A stretch of 64,000 nt of DNA from Aestuariibaculum sp. M13 (lineage in GTDB: Bacteria > Bacteroidota > Bacteroidia > Flavobacteriales > Flavobacteriaceae): positions 368,735-432,734 of the forward strand of contig NZ_JANIAC010000004.1 of the NCBI RefSeq assembly GCF_024723255.1, read 5' to 3'. The position numbers and the translations under genes were made by a program. The notes beneath the pieces are model-generated. The model had not been told where the DNA came from. It saw nothing but the letters and a program-made list of their open reading frames with translations, and made no database searches. Each line of letters opens with the position of its first letter. Within the stretch, counting starts at the first letter, position 1. Shown piece by piece: positions 53,005-61,650 of this stretch.

Positions 53005-53703
53005 ATGAATAAGTGCATACAACTACAGGATTTAGGATTAAAGGATTATAAAGAAACCTGGGATTATCAGGAGGAATTATTTAAAGGTATTGTAGATTCT
53101 AAAATTAAGAATAAGAGAGAAGAATCTGAAGATGACACCAATAATTATTTCTTGTTTGTTGAGCATCCGCATGTATACACTTTAGGGAAAAGTGGCGATT
53201 TTTCAAATCTGTTATTAGGAGAAGAAGAATTATCAAAAAAAGGAGCGACCTTTTATAAAATTAACCGTGGCGGAGATATTACCTATCACGGTCCTGGGCA
53301 AATTGTAGGATATCCCATTTTGGATTTAGATAATTTCTTTACTGATATTCATAAGTACCTGCGTTTTTTAGAAGAAATGATAATTTTAACCTTGCAGGAA
53401 TACGGTTTAAAAGCCGAGCGTAGTGAAGGTGAAACCGGGGTGTGGTTAGATGTAGGAACACCCTTTGCCCGTAAAATATGTGCTATGGGTGTGCGTGCGA
53501 GTCGTTGGGTAACTATGCACGGATTTGCTCTGAATGTCAATGCCGATTTAGGTTATTTCGATAATATTATTCCTTGTGGTATTCGTGGTAAAGCGGTGAC
53601 TTCGTTAAACGTTGAACTGGGCGTTTCTCATGTTGATGAAAACGAGGTGAAAGAAAAACTTCTGAAACACTTTAAAACCCTTTTTGAAGCCGAATTTATT
53701 TAA
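53005..53703 (+). CDS. lipB: Octanoyltransferase LipB
   Basis: A 232-residue enzyme from the ATG at 53005 that moves octanoyl from acyl carrier protein to lipoyl-domain lysines, the first step of lipoate synthesis. RGGDITYHGPGQIVGYPILDL near residue 90 is the family signature. The catalytic Lys is in FARKICAMGVRASRW, and the catalytic Cys in NIIPCGIRGK. The length fits. Its last four bases overlap the stop of the convergent transporter gene (TTAA shared). Start chosen because a -7 box immediately precedes it. Confidence 0.96.
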   Translation: MNKCIQLQDLGLKDYKETWDYQEELFKGIVDSKIKNKREESEDDTNNYFLFVEHPHVYTLGKSGDFSNLLLGEEELSKKGATFYKINRGGDITYHGPGQIVGYPILDLDNFFTDIHKYLRFLEEMIILTLQEYGLKAERSEGETGVWLDVGTPFARKICAMGVRASRWVTMHGFALNVNADLGYFDNIIPCGIRGKAVTSLNVELGVSHVDENEVKEKLLKHFKTLFEAEFI

Positions 53704-54668
53704 GCTGTTGCAATTTCTCTTCGTGATATTTTAGAAGCAATAATGCTAATAATGAATATTTGCAACGCGTGAAACAGCATCAGCGGAAGCAATATTAATC
53801 CTATTGGCATGGTGCTTGGAAATAGTATTTTCGAAAAGACTGTACCGTGTACCAATGATTTTTTTGTGCCACAAAATTGAGCTGTAATTTTATCTTCTTC
53901 GCTAAACCCTAATTTTTTTGATAGAAATCCGGTTAAAAAATAAACTGCAAAAAATAGTATCACGATTGCTGTAAATACCATTGACAAATCTAAAAGGTTA
54001 AGCGTACTAAAAACACCATCTTCAAAGGAGTGCGCATAACTTTTGTATATAATCAATAAGATAACCGATTTGTCAAATAGCGGCAGTTGGTGCTGATATT
54101 TTTTTACAAAGCTTTGTCCGTATTTTTGAAGCAGGATCCCTAAAATAACCGGAGCCAGGATTTCTAAAAGTAATTTTATATAAATCTCACCAAGGTTAAA
54201 GTCGGTTGCTGTAAATTTAGAGAATAGACCCATCCATAACGGGGTAATTACGATACCTATTAATCCAGATATACTGGCGTTAAAAATAGCGGCAGGAATA
54301 TTGCCTTTTGCCATTGATACCATTACTACCGATGATGATACTGTAGATGGTAATGCTGCCAAAAACAAAAAGGACAACCAAAGCATTTGTCCTTCTTCAC
54401 CTTGTATAAAACCTTTAAAAAGTATAATTAAAATAGGAAAAAGTAGAAATGTTGTGAGCTGAATAAGAATATGCAGTTTCCAGTTTTTTAGTCCGTGTTT
54501 TATTTTTTCAGGACTCAATTTTAGTCCGTAGAAAAAGAAAATTAACGAGATGCCTATACTTCCAATCAAATCGAGAGGAACTTTACTGTCTTTGCTTCCC
54601 AATTGCGGAAAAAAATAAGCTAAGGTTATAATTGAAATAATGGCTAAGACAAATCGGTCAATTTTCAT
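53700..54668 (-). CDS. SBF-like CPA/bile-acid:Na+ symporter family transporter
   Basis: A 322-residue inner-membrane protein with about ten helices. The SBF-like (BASS, formerly DUF4137) pattern includes GSIGISLIFFFYGLKLSPEK, FLAALPSTVSSSVVMVSMAKGN and the second inverted repeat FCGTKKSLVHGTVFSKILF. Such proteins use the sodium gradient to move organic anions; the natural substrate in flavobacteria is unknown. It converges on lipB with a 4-bp overlap and transcribes from a free upstream spacer. Confidence 0.9.
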   Translation of the reverse strand: MKIDRFVLAIISIITLAYFFPQLGSKDSKVPLDLIGSIGISLIFFFYGLKLSPEKIKHGLKNWKLHILIQLTTFLLFPILIILFKGFIQGEEGQMLWLSFLFLAALPSTVSSSVVMVSMAKGNIPAAIFNASISGLIGIVITPLWMGLFSKFTATDFNLGEIYIKLLLEILAPVILGILLQKYGQSFVKKYQHQLPLFDKSVILLIIYKSYAHSFEDGVFSTLNLLDLSMVFTAIVILFFAVYFLTGFLSKKLGFSEEDKITAQFCGTKKSLVHGTVFSKILFPSTMPIGLILLPLMLFHALQIFIISIIASKISRREIATA

Positions 54669-54860
54669 TCTGATAATTCTTCAAATTAATTATTCAATAT
54701 TGAAGGTTAAAAGTAGTAATAATAATGGAAGGAAATGTTTCTTCAATTCAATTGTAATCTGAATGTTAATTCTTATGTTCGATTAAGAAATTATGATGCT
54801 GAAAATCAGATTTTTATTATTTTTTTTCATACATTAACTTACTTTAAAAACCTTAATAAT

Positions 54861-55628
54861 ATGAGAAAAATATTAGTACTCGTACTCTTTATTCTTTTCC
54901 TTATTCTGGCTTGGTTTAGCTGGTGTTGGTATAAGGAAACAGTAGTATGTTGTCCGGAGCCTGTGCCGGAAATTAGTTACGGACCTTTAATTTTTGATTG
55001 CGACACAGGTGAAATTATTACCAACGATTTATGGCCTGAGAAAAAACAAGAGATTTTAACCGGAGTTGGTAAAGGAAAAAAATTACTGCTTGTAGGACCT
55101 TATTTTACTTCCGAAACAGAACAGGATGGTATTAGTCGGGCCGAGATGGTAAAGTTATTATTTACAGAGTTATCATCAGAAGATATTATTACTGATTCTA
55201 GATTTGCCGGAGATTGTGAAGAAGCAAAATCAAATATGTTACACGAGTTAAAATATAAATGGGTAACACGTAATGATGATATTATAGAGCATTTAGACAG
55301 AACGTTTGTGTTTTATAAATATGACTCAGATAAAGAAGTTGTAAACGAATCTGTTTTAGCATATTTTGATGAGTTGACTTCTTTTTTAAAGACATCCGGT
55401 GATAATATATTGATTGTTGGTCATACCGATAGTGATGGGCCGGCTCTATATAATGAAGATTTAGGACTTAAAAGAGCAAATGAATATAAAGCTCATTTAA
55501 TTAGTTTGGGTGTTGATGAAAGTAAAATTACTGTTGAGAGTAAGGGGGAAACAGAACCACTTCGTCCAAATGATACACCTGAAAACAAACAAATGAATAG
55601 AAGAGTAGCTATACATATTACAGAATAA
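54861..55628 (+). CDS. OmpA-family protein with N-terminal membrane anchor
   Basis: A 255-residue protein from the ATG at 54861. An in-frame ATG at 54735 adds 42 residues that break the topology and lack the usual lysine start. An N-terminal helix (MRKILVLVLFILFLILAW) is followed at once by WCWYKETVVCCPEPVPE. A middle domain follows (~60-140), then an OmpA C-terminal peptidoglycan-binding domain (~150-255): ILIVGHTDSDGPALYNEDLGLKRA, ITVESKGETEPLRPNDT and NRRVAIHI at the end. The anchor looks like an uncleaved signal, so it may span the periplasm from the inner membrane. A small membrane HhH protein follows 28 bp later. Confidence 0.88.
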   Translation: MRKILVLVLFILFLILAWFSWCWYKETVVCCPEPVPEISYGPLIFDCDTGEIITNDLWPEKKQEILTGVGKGKKLLLVGPYFTSETEQDGISRAEMVKLLFTELSSEDIITDSRFAGDCEEAKSNMLHELKYKWVTRNDDIIEHLDRTFVFYKYDSDKEVVNESVLAYFDELTSFLKTSGDNILIVGHTDSDGPALYNEDLGLKRANEYKAHLISLGVDESKITVESKGETEPLRPNDTPENKQMNRRVAIHITE

Positions 55629-55656
55629 AAAACTAACATAACAATTATAAAGAATC

Positions 55657-56070
55657 ATGAAATTATTACAAATAAATACTACAGCTTGTGATGGATCAGA
55701 CGTGTTTTGGTCTTGGTTTTTATGGCTTTTGGCAGCCTTTATTTTAGGTTTAATTATTGGCTGGCTTCTAAAACAAATTTTTGGAGGCAAGACAGCATCA
55801 TCAGAAGTTGATGTAAAACAGGATTTAACTAAGGTGGAAGGTATTGGGCCTAAAATAGAGGGGCTATTGAATAAAAAAGGAATTATTAGTTACAGACAGT
55901 TATCGAATACTTCTAAAAGTTTTCTTGAAGATATGTTGGTTGAAGCTGGTCCTGCATTTACAACACATCGGGGAAAGACTAATACCTGGCCAGCTCAGGC
56001 AAAATTAGCCGAGTTAGGAGATTGGGATGAACTTAAAAAATGGCAGGATGTTTTAAAGGGAGGTGTTTAA
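55657..56070 (+). CDS. Small membrane protein with helix-hairpin-helix-like domain
   Basis: A 137-residue protein with one membrane helix (~17-42, WSWFLWLLAAFILGLIIGWLL) and a soluble C-terminal part. Residues ~52-100 carry the helix-hairpin-helix pattern DLTKVEGIGPKIEGLLNKKGI, as in DUF4332-like proteins, and end with TWPAQAKLAELGDWDELKKWQ, a pairing repeated in many Bacteroidota genomes. HhH domains bind DNA or fold as scaffolds; why one is tethered to the membrane here is not known. It lies 28 bp after the OmpA-domain gene and is closed by the terminator at 56094. Confidence 0.82.
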   Translation: MKLLQINTTACDGSDVFWSWFLWLLAAFILGLIIGWLLKQIFGGKTASSEVDVKQDLTKVEGIGPKIEGLLNKKGIISYRQLSNTSKSFLEDMLVEAGPAFTTHRGKTNTWPAQAKLAELGDWDELKKWQDVLKGGV

Positions 56071-56093
56071 AACAAGTCTTTTAATAAAAATAG

Positions 56094-56124
56094 AAAGCAC
56101 TCAGGATGTCCCGGGTGCTTTTTT
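56094..56124. terminator. Terminator between the HhH gene and PPK2
   Basis: AAAGCACTC (56094-56102) pairs with GGGTGCTTT (56113-56121), one T-G pair, with a further GGA/TCC pairing in the loop and T's after. Confidence 0.85.
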
Positions 56125-56138
56125 ATTTAAAAGTCTTT

Positions 56139-56939
56139 TTAATATTTCTCGGGAATAAAAGTCTGGTAATCCATAGGTGGGCGCACATAACTTTTATAGT
56201 CAGGAAGCTCCGGTAATTCAATAGGGTCTATTTTCATGCGCTTATAAGGAATCTGGCTTAGTACATGACTAATACAATTAAGTCGGGCTTTCTTTTTGTT
56301 ATCTGAATTAACTACAAACCATGGCACTTGTTTGGTGTCGGTATGCGCAAACATGGTGTCTTTGGCTTTTGAATATTCTAACCAACGCGATCTCGATTCT
56401 AAATCCATTGGGCTAAATTTCCAGTGTTTCAAGGGGTTCGAAATTCGGTTTTTAAAGCGGCGTTCCTGTTCGGCATCGCTAACCGAAAACCAGTATTTTA
56501 AAAGTATGATGCCGCTACGTACTAACATGCGTTCAAATTCAGGGCATGATCGTAAAAATTCGTTGTATTCTTCATCGGTGCAAAATCCCATCACTTTTTC
56601 AACACCGGCACGATTATACCAGCTTCTATCGAAGAGTACAATTTCTCCGGCAGCTGGTAAATACTGAGTATATCTTTGAAAATACCATTGTGTTTTTTCT
56701 TTTTCGGTGGGTACACCTAAGGCCACAACTTTACAAACGCGAGGGTTCAAGGGTTCGGTAAAGCGTTTTATAGTACCTCCTTTTCCTGAAGCATCACGTC
56801 CTTCAAAAACAATAACAACTTTTAAGCCCTGTGTTTTCACCCATTCCTGTAGGTGAACTAGTTCGGTATGTAATTTGGCAAGTTCTAACTCGTAATTAAA
56901 CTTTCTCACTTTAGATGTTGGTTTGTTGGAATCTTTCAT
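56139..56939 (-). CDS. ppk2: Polyphosphate kinase 2
   Basis: A 266-residue class I PPK2 that transfers phosphate between polyphosphate and nucleoside diphosphates, usually driving polyP-dependent GTP/ATP synthesis. Walker A GRDASGKGG near residue 48, Walker B region VLFDRSWYNRAGVE near 103, lid-module residues RRFKNRISNPLKHWK and DLESRSRWLEYSKAKD, and a typical C-terminal PELPDYKSYVRPP. The single-domain length rules out the two-domain class. Stands alone on the minus strand. Confidence 0.96.
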   Translation of the reverse strand: MKDSNKPTSKVRKFNYELELAKLHTELVHLQEWVKTQGLKVVIVFEGRDASGKGGTIKRFTEPLNPRVCKVVALGVPTEKEKTQWYFQRYTQYLPAAGEIVLFDRSWYNRAGVEKVMGFCTDEEYNEFLRSCPEFERMLVRSGIILLKYWFSVSDAEQERRFKNRISNPLKHWKFSPMDLESRSRWLEYSKAKDTMFAHTDTKQVPWFVVNSDNKKKARLNCISHVLSQIPYKRMKIDPIELPELPDYKSYVRPPMDYQTFIPEKY

Positions 56940-56999
56940 TCTTACAAGTTAATAAAAAAATGAAAGGTTTTTTAGAAACCACCAAAGAAGCTTTTGGGG

Positions 57000-58049
57000 C
57001 TAACTCTCTTCGTTAAAAAATACTTTGTAGTAGTGCATTTTTTTCTTCTCGTCGTAACCGCGTTCTAAATATTCTTCGGTTGCGTCTGGCGCATCAATAT
57101 CTACTTTTATAGAAAAGTGGGTATCGAGTTTAATGTCGGTTTTAATCTTTTTCTTTTCTTTGGTAACCACACGTTCAGAAACATCAAACTGATTTCTAAG
57201 GACTAAATTCTGTTCGTTTTCAAAGGTTTTTTTGTAGTCGTCGAACATGCTTTTGTGCTTGTCTTCTTCAAAAAGTTCATCTTTAAAACGCTCAACATTT
57301 ACTACTTCGTTTTCTTTAAAGAAGTCTATGGTTTTTGCCAGAAAGTTGTTTTTTTCCTGTGCGCCGTAAGTCGATTTTAATATGTCTTCAGAGAAATCTT
57401 TACATAAATCGATATACTGTTGGGTATGGTTGTTAGAATCGTCAGCATATTTAATATTCAAAAACTGGTTAATCCAGTATTGCGCATCGTAGTTGTTGTT
57501 GTCAACGGTTAGAATAATATTGCCTTCGTTGTCACCTTGATTTAAAATTAAACAGCCTTTGTCTACCTTTTTACTGCTGATGCCTTTTTGTACCAAAACA
57601 TCGTAACTGTCGTTTTCAAGATAGGTTTGGAAAAAATTTACTTTGTTTTCAATCTTAAAAATACCAAGCGCATTTGTGGTCATGTCGTTGTATTCAATGC
57701 CTTCAAACATGGCAATTAAAACATCACCGGTTTTAATGTTGGCAGAGGTCGACTGCTCAAATAAATGCGTTACGATATGTTTCGATATTTCAATAAAAGC
57801 GTTTTCATCGCTAAATATTTGTGCTGAATATGAATTAATCTCATTAAGATTAATGTTGGCATGGTGGTTAAAACGGTAACTTTGTACCACGCTTCCGAAA
57901 GGTCTTAATAAAAATGGTAACATTAATTCGTAGCTGGCTTCATCAAATTCTACCAACTTTTCTGAAAAGGCATTTTTTGTGCTGTTGAATTTATTTCCAA
58001 CTTTATGAATGATGAATTTAGATATTGAAGCGTTTTTTCTTGTAATCAT
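57000..58049 (-). CDS. Nucleoid-associated protein, NdpA/YejK-like
   Basis: A 349-residue protein of the 37-kDa nucleoid-associated family (NA37). It has the N-terminal ISKFIIHKVGNKF, a GDVLIAMFEG block near 107, the LENDSYDVLVQKGISSKKVDKGCLILN run near 143, and a strongly charged C-terminus with repeated Asp/Lys. DNA binding at the nucleoid is the family knowledge; no motif shows it directly. It is alone between PPK2 and the 811-residue lipoprotein, all minus strand, with spaces of 60-85 bp. Confidence 0.85.
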   Translation of the reverse strand: MITRKNASISKFIIHKVGNKFNSTKNAFSEKLVEFDEASYELMLPFLLRPFGSVVQSYRFNHHANINLNEINSYSAQIFSDENAFIEISKHIVTHLFEQSTSANIKTGDVLIAMFEGIEYNDMTTNALGIFKIENKVNFFQTYLENDSYDVLVQKGISSKKVDKGCLILNQGDNEGNIILTVDNNNYDAQYWINQFLNIKYADDSNNHTQQYIDLCKDFSEDILKSTYGAQEKNNFLAKTIDFFKENEVVNVERFKDELFEEDKHKSMFDDYKKTFENEQNLVLRNQFDVSERVVTKEKKKIKTDIKLDTHFSIKVDIDAPDATEEYLERGYDEKKKMHYYKVFFNEES

Positions 58050-58134
58050 GATGCTGTGAATTAATGGTGCAATACTATTGAAACTTCTCCGACTTCAAAA
58101 CAGTTTTTAGCTGAAATTTTTTCCGAAGAAAAAC

Positions 58135-60570
58135 TTAATTTAATTGATACAATAATATGGAGTTGCTTTCGCCCTTAGTTACAAATTCTAAATTTCTGTC
58201 CTTATTAATATTATCTAACTGAATTGGTGAATTACCATATACAGGGAAGTTTGGTAACAATTTAGCCTGACTATCGAAAAGATATGCTTTGTGTGTTTGT
58301 AAATCGGTGAAAGAAATATAGATTTTGTCGTTCAAATAAAAGAAGCCAGGAGCGGTGTAATTACCATAATCTAATTCTATGGTTTTGTTTTTTATAGTTA
58401 ATTTGTTTTCACTTTGCGCTACCAGAGATTTTGTCGATGTAGTAAGCGAGTGCTTTTCAGAAAGGTTTAAGTTTCTTGAAGCTACATTACCTTTAGTGTC
58501 TACTGAAATTAAATGGCCGTTTACCCCAGTTGTTGTAAACGTATTGTTGTATTCAAAAACAGGCTCGGTAGAGTAGGCGTAACCTGTTTTTGGTGTAACT
58601 CTGGTTTTACCTGTGCGATCCAAAATATAAAGTTTATCGGCTGTTTTTATAACGATATAATCTTTTGATCCTATTCTGAAATGTTTAGGTGTGGTAATAA
58701 TGGTATTGTCGGCAGATTTAAAAGTGAAGCCTTTAACTTCCTTAGCATCGTCGTTGTACATTAATACGTGTTTGCCTTGAGTAACCAGTAGTCTGTAATT
58801 TTTGTTTTTGTCGTAATCGAAAACAGCTAATGGCTGTGTGATTTTATCGTTAAATTTCATTGGGAACGGACTCACGTCTTTACCGTTTCGGTCAATAACA
58901 TAAACACGGTTAGGTGTTGCAAAAGCAAACTGAAGTCTTCCGTTTTTGTAAATGTCTATTTGTTCAATAGTTCCTAAAACAGCGCCTTGAAGTTCTTTTT
59001 TCCAAAGAATTTTTCCCTTATTCGAAATGAGATATAAGTTGTTTTTAATATCCTGAACAACAATTTCCTTTTCGCCTGTTATATGGTTTTTAACAAATTG
59101 CGGGTCGGTTAGAATATCATTGTCCAGTTTAATGTTTAGCTCTTCTGAAACTGCATTTTCCTCAGCCCGAGCTTTACCTTTTTTAATAATACCATTTACA
59201 TGTGCAAAGTTGTTGTCGTATATAAACTGAAGCGCCGAAATATTATAGTGGTCTAAATTAATATTAAGTTCTTCGTCGAAATTTTGAGATATTACCTGTT
59301 TTAGTGTTGTTGGATTAGCGACTAACATTAAAGACGAGGCATCAACAAGTTGTTCTTTTGCTTGTATAAAAACATCTTTTTCGCTTAATGTGGTTTTGTT
59401 TTGATAATTGGTGATGATGTTTTGCAGTAAATCCATATTATCCGCAAATACAAAAAAGTTGTCCAGAATACAATATTTGGATGCGTTGTTAAAAGTGATT
59501 AATGGTGAAAACGTTTTACTGAATATATCTGGTTTACTAAAACTATAGACTTCGGTTTCTCTGAAAGTGTCAATGGTATTTTGTTCGCTAATAAGAGCGT
59601 CTTCGGTAGCGATAACATCTATGGTGTTTAAAACAACGGCACGGTCGTTGTCCTGATAAATTACTCCAACTTCAATTATATTGTTAAAAAGTTCGGTGTT
59701 GTTAGCGATAGAATCTTGTTTTTTATAAGCCTGTAAATTCGTTTTCAGATTTTCGAAGTTTCTAAAGGTGAAACTTAAAAAGCCATCGGTATTGGAAGGG
59801 GTAATATTTTGAATTTGATTTTCCTGAGGAACGGTGTTCTTAAAAATATTGATTAAACTTTCGGTTGAATCGTTCGCTTTACTTATACCATTTACATAAA
59901 TTTCATTTTGGCTTACATCAATATCAACTGCCAGATAATTAGTAAATGCTTTTAATGAGAGTGTGTCTTCTATAAATAATGATTTTATAATCGGATTGTC
60001 TGCTTTAACTAAAGCTGATAATGTACGGTCGTTACTGGTGGTGTTGTAAATTTTTTCTAATTCGGAATTCGGAATTCTATCATTGTTAAAAGCGGCATCA
60101 ATTATAGTTTTAGATGACGATGCTATAAACATACTGTCTATAACGGTACTATAAAAGGTGGATTTATTGAAAGTCGATTTTGTAATTTTTTGTTTGCTTC
60201 CTGCAATTGTTTCTTCTTTATAATTGGGTAAGGAGTCGGTTTTTACCAGTTGATCATGGTATTTTGTAATCACTGTAAATTCTAGGCTGTCTGCTTTCGT
60301 GTTAGAAAAACAAATTAATACATCGCTTTTTGGTTTTAAAAGCGAAACACTTTCCAGTTTACTTTCTAAGTTGTTGTAAGGATTGGTTTTTGAGAATTTT
60401 TGAAGTAAATCGCTGTTATTAATGCTGCTTTTTAAACTTTCCAGATTAGAAGTTTTTAAAACAACCGATGTGTTTTCTGGAATATAATCAATAGGTTGTT
60501 GACGATTTGTTTTGGTGTTTGTACAACTAAAAGTAAGACACAGTAGAAGGGAAAAACAAAAAAATCTCAT
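58135..60570 (-). CDS. Large lipoprotein: DUF3352-like N-domain plus propeller-like C-domain, unknown
   Basis: An 811-residue lipoprotein I cannot name. Lipobox TFSC (Cys16). Residues ~25-460 look like a DUF3352-type fold, alpha/beta with YIPENTSVVLKTSNLESL, repeated ASSSKTIIDAAFN-like blocks and TEVYSFSKP. Residues ~480-811 are a run of PQQ/YWTD-like strands (NLYLISNKGKILWKKEL, NRVYVIDRNGKDV, DKLYILDRTGKT, GHLISVDTKGNVA), four or more blades with D-[RT]-x-G-K turns. It precedes rnhB on the minus strand (71 bp), an order I recall as common in Flavobacteriaceae. A binding or scaffold role at the outer membrane is likely; no enzymatic motif. Confidence 0.7.
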   Translation of the reverse strand: MRFFCFSLLLCLTFSCTNTKTNRQQPIDYIPENTSVVLKTSNLESLKSSINNSDLLQKFSKTNPYNNLESKLESVSLLKPKSDVLICFSNTKADSLEFTVITKYHDQLVKTDSLPNYKEETIAGSKQKITKSTFNKSTFYSTVIDSMFIASSSKTIIDAAFNNDRIPNSELEKIYNTTSNDRTLSALVKADNPIIKSLFIEDTLSLKAFTNYLAVDIDVSQNEIYVNGISKANDSTESLINIFKNTVPQENQIQNITPSNTDGFLSFTFRNFENLKTNLQAYKKQDSIANNTELFNNIIEVGVIYQDNDRAVVLNTIDVIATEDALISEQNTIDTFRETEVYSFSKPDIFSKTFSPLITFNNASKYCILDNFFVFADNMDLLQNIITNYQNKTTLSEKDVFIQAKEQLVDASSLMLVANPTTLKQVISQNFDEELNINLDHYNISALQFIYDNNFAHVNGIIKKGKARAEENAVSEELNIKLDNDILTDPQFVKNHITGEKEIVVQDIKNNLYLISNKGKILWKKELQGAVLGTIEQIDIYKNGRLQFAFATPNRVYVIDRNGKDVSPFPMKFNDKITQPLAVFDYDKNKNYRLLVTQGKHVLMYNDDAKEVKGFTFKSADNTIITTPKHFRIGSKDYIVIKTADKLYILDRTGKTRVTPKTGYAYSTEPVFEYNNTFTTTGVNGHLISVDTKGNVASRNLNLSEKHSLTTSTKSLVAQSENKLTIKNKTIELDYGNYTAPGFFYLNDKIYISFTDLQTHKAYLFDSQAKLLPNFPVYGNSPIQLDNINKDRNLEFVTKGESNSILLYQLN

Positions 60571-60641
60571 AGATAAATTATTTTATACAAACCTACATAT
60601 TTTTCGTTTTATAGGATGTAAAAAGCGTGTATTATAATGTG

Positions 60642-61247
60642 TTAAAGCTCTAATTTTAATTGATCGGGTAATAATCTAAACGATTTACGGTGGTACTTGG
60701 TAACGCCGTATTTTTTTATGGCTTCGCGATGTTCTTTTGTAGGGTACCCTTTGTTCTTTTTCCAGTTATACATTGGGAATTCTTCATGAATTTTGTTCAT
60801 ATACTCATCACGATATGTTTTTGCTAGAATAGAAGCTGCAGCTATACTTAAATATTTACCGTCTCCTTTTACAATGGTTTCATACGGAATGTCGTTGAGC
60901 GGTTTGAATTTATTACCATCAACAATAATAAATTCTGGACTAGGAGATAATTGCTCAATAGATTTATGCATGGCTAATATAGACGCATTTAAAATGTTGA
61001 TCTCGTCAATTTCTTCCTGAAAAATGTGTGCTATTCCAAAACATAAGGCTTCTGTTTCAACAACAGGTCTTAATAAATCTCGTTTGTTTTCACTTAACTG
61101 TTTAGAATCGGTAAGAATATTGTTTTTAAAATTTTTTGGAAGAATTACTGCGGCAGCGGTAACCGGACCTGCCAGGCAGCCGCGACCGGCTTCGTCTGTG
61201 CCACATTCTAAAACAAAATCCGAATGGTTTAATAATAGCATAGTCAT
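60642..61247 (-). CDS. rnhB: Ribonuclease HII
   Basis: A 201-residue RNase HII that removes ribonucleotides and RNA primers from DNA-RNA hybrids. The DEDD-type catalytic residues are visible: [21 protein letters not shown] (Asp-Glu pair and GRG loop) near residue 17, an IVDGNKF Asp near 108, and [11 protein letters not shown] with the last Asp near 145. ATG at 61247 or 61241 both work; the second gives the common MLLLNHS-type opening. It is transcribed with the large lipoprotein downstream. Confidence 0.96.
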   Translation of the reverse strand: MTMLLLNHSDFVLECGTDEAGRGCLAGPVTAAAVILPKNFKNNILTDSKQLSENKRDLLRPVVETEALCFGIAHIFQEEIDEINILNASILAMHKSIEQLSPSPEFIIVDGNKFKPLNDIPYETIVKGDGKYLSIAAASILAKTYRDEYMNKIHEEFPMYNWKKNKGYPTKEHREAIKKYGVTKYHRKSFRLLPDQLKLEL

Positions 61248-61464
61248 TGTGAAATCTGTTCAAATCTATAACATAATCAACAGTTTCAAGGTGTTTTAAT
61301 AAAGTTTGTTTATGAAGTTATTAACTGTTTGAGAGTCATTGAAAAATGTGTGTCATTGCGACACTTTACATGCGGATATCTTAAAATATCCTGTAATTTC
61401 TTAAATATAAATAAAAGAATGAGGTGATTTTTATCATTTTAATTGAAAATTTTTAGTGAGATTG

Positions 61465-61496
61465 TTTGTTTATTTAATATAATATTATGATGTTTG
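61465..61496 (+). promoter_or_regulatory. Bacteroidota promoter for a short RNA
   Basis: -33 TTTG at 61465-61468 and -7 GATGTTTG at 61489-61496, separated by 20 bases, matching the TTTG/TAnnTTTG layout except for the first base of the -7. Confidence 0.5.
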
Positions 61497-61502
61497 TGAC
61501 AG

Positions 61503-61595
61503 ACTAACTCAAATAAATTTTTAATTTCATCTTATAGTTAGGATGATTAATATTTTAAAACAAAGCCAGCATATATATGTTGGCTTTGTTTATTT
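61503..61595 (+). ncRNA. Candidate short RNA ending in an intrinsic terminator
   Basis: Starts predicted just after the -7 box and ends at a 14-bp hairpin, AACAAAGCCAGCAT (61559-61572) with ATGTTGGCTTTGTT (61577-61590), one G-T pair, plus T-rich tail. The body contains TATAGTTAGGATG, resembling the TAGTTAG motif seen in the other orphan units. About 90 nt, no coding frame. Function unknown. Confidence 0.5.
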
Positions 61596-61628
61596 AAAAT
61601 ATTTCCCCGCTCTTAACGTTCAAATAAT

Positions 61629-61636
61629 TACTTTTG
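61629..61636 (+). promoter_or_regulatory. Bacteroidota -7 box (TACTTTTG) for the porin gene
   Basis: Exact TAnnTTTG match 14 bases above the ATG at 61651, giving a very short leader and supporting that start over the later in-frame ATGs. Confidence 0.55.
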
Positions 61637-61650
61637 TTCCGAAAAATTGA

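Larger units (their letters stand above)
61248..61650 (+). other. Intergenic region between rnhB and the porin gene
   Basis: The divergent genes leave a 403-base spacer. It contains a + strand promoter/terminator unit (61465-61595) and the porin promoter at 61629-61636. A short inverted pair, GTGTCATTGCGACAC near 61352, is also present. No coding frame of interest was seen. Confidence 0.55.

Noticed and set aside
54735..54860. 42-residue N-terminal extension of the OmpA-domain protein
   Set aside because: It lacks a coherent signal and precedes a textbook membrane anchor starting at 54861.
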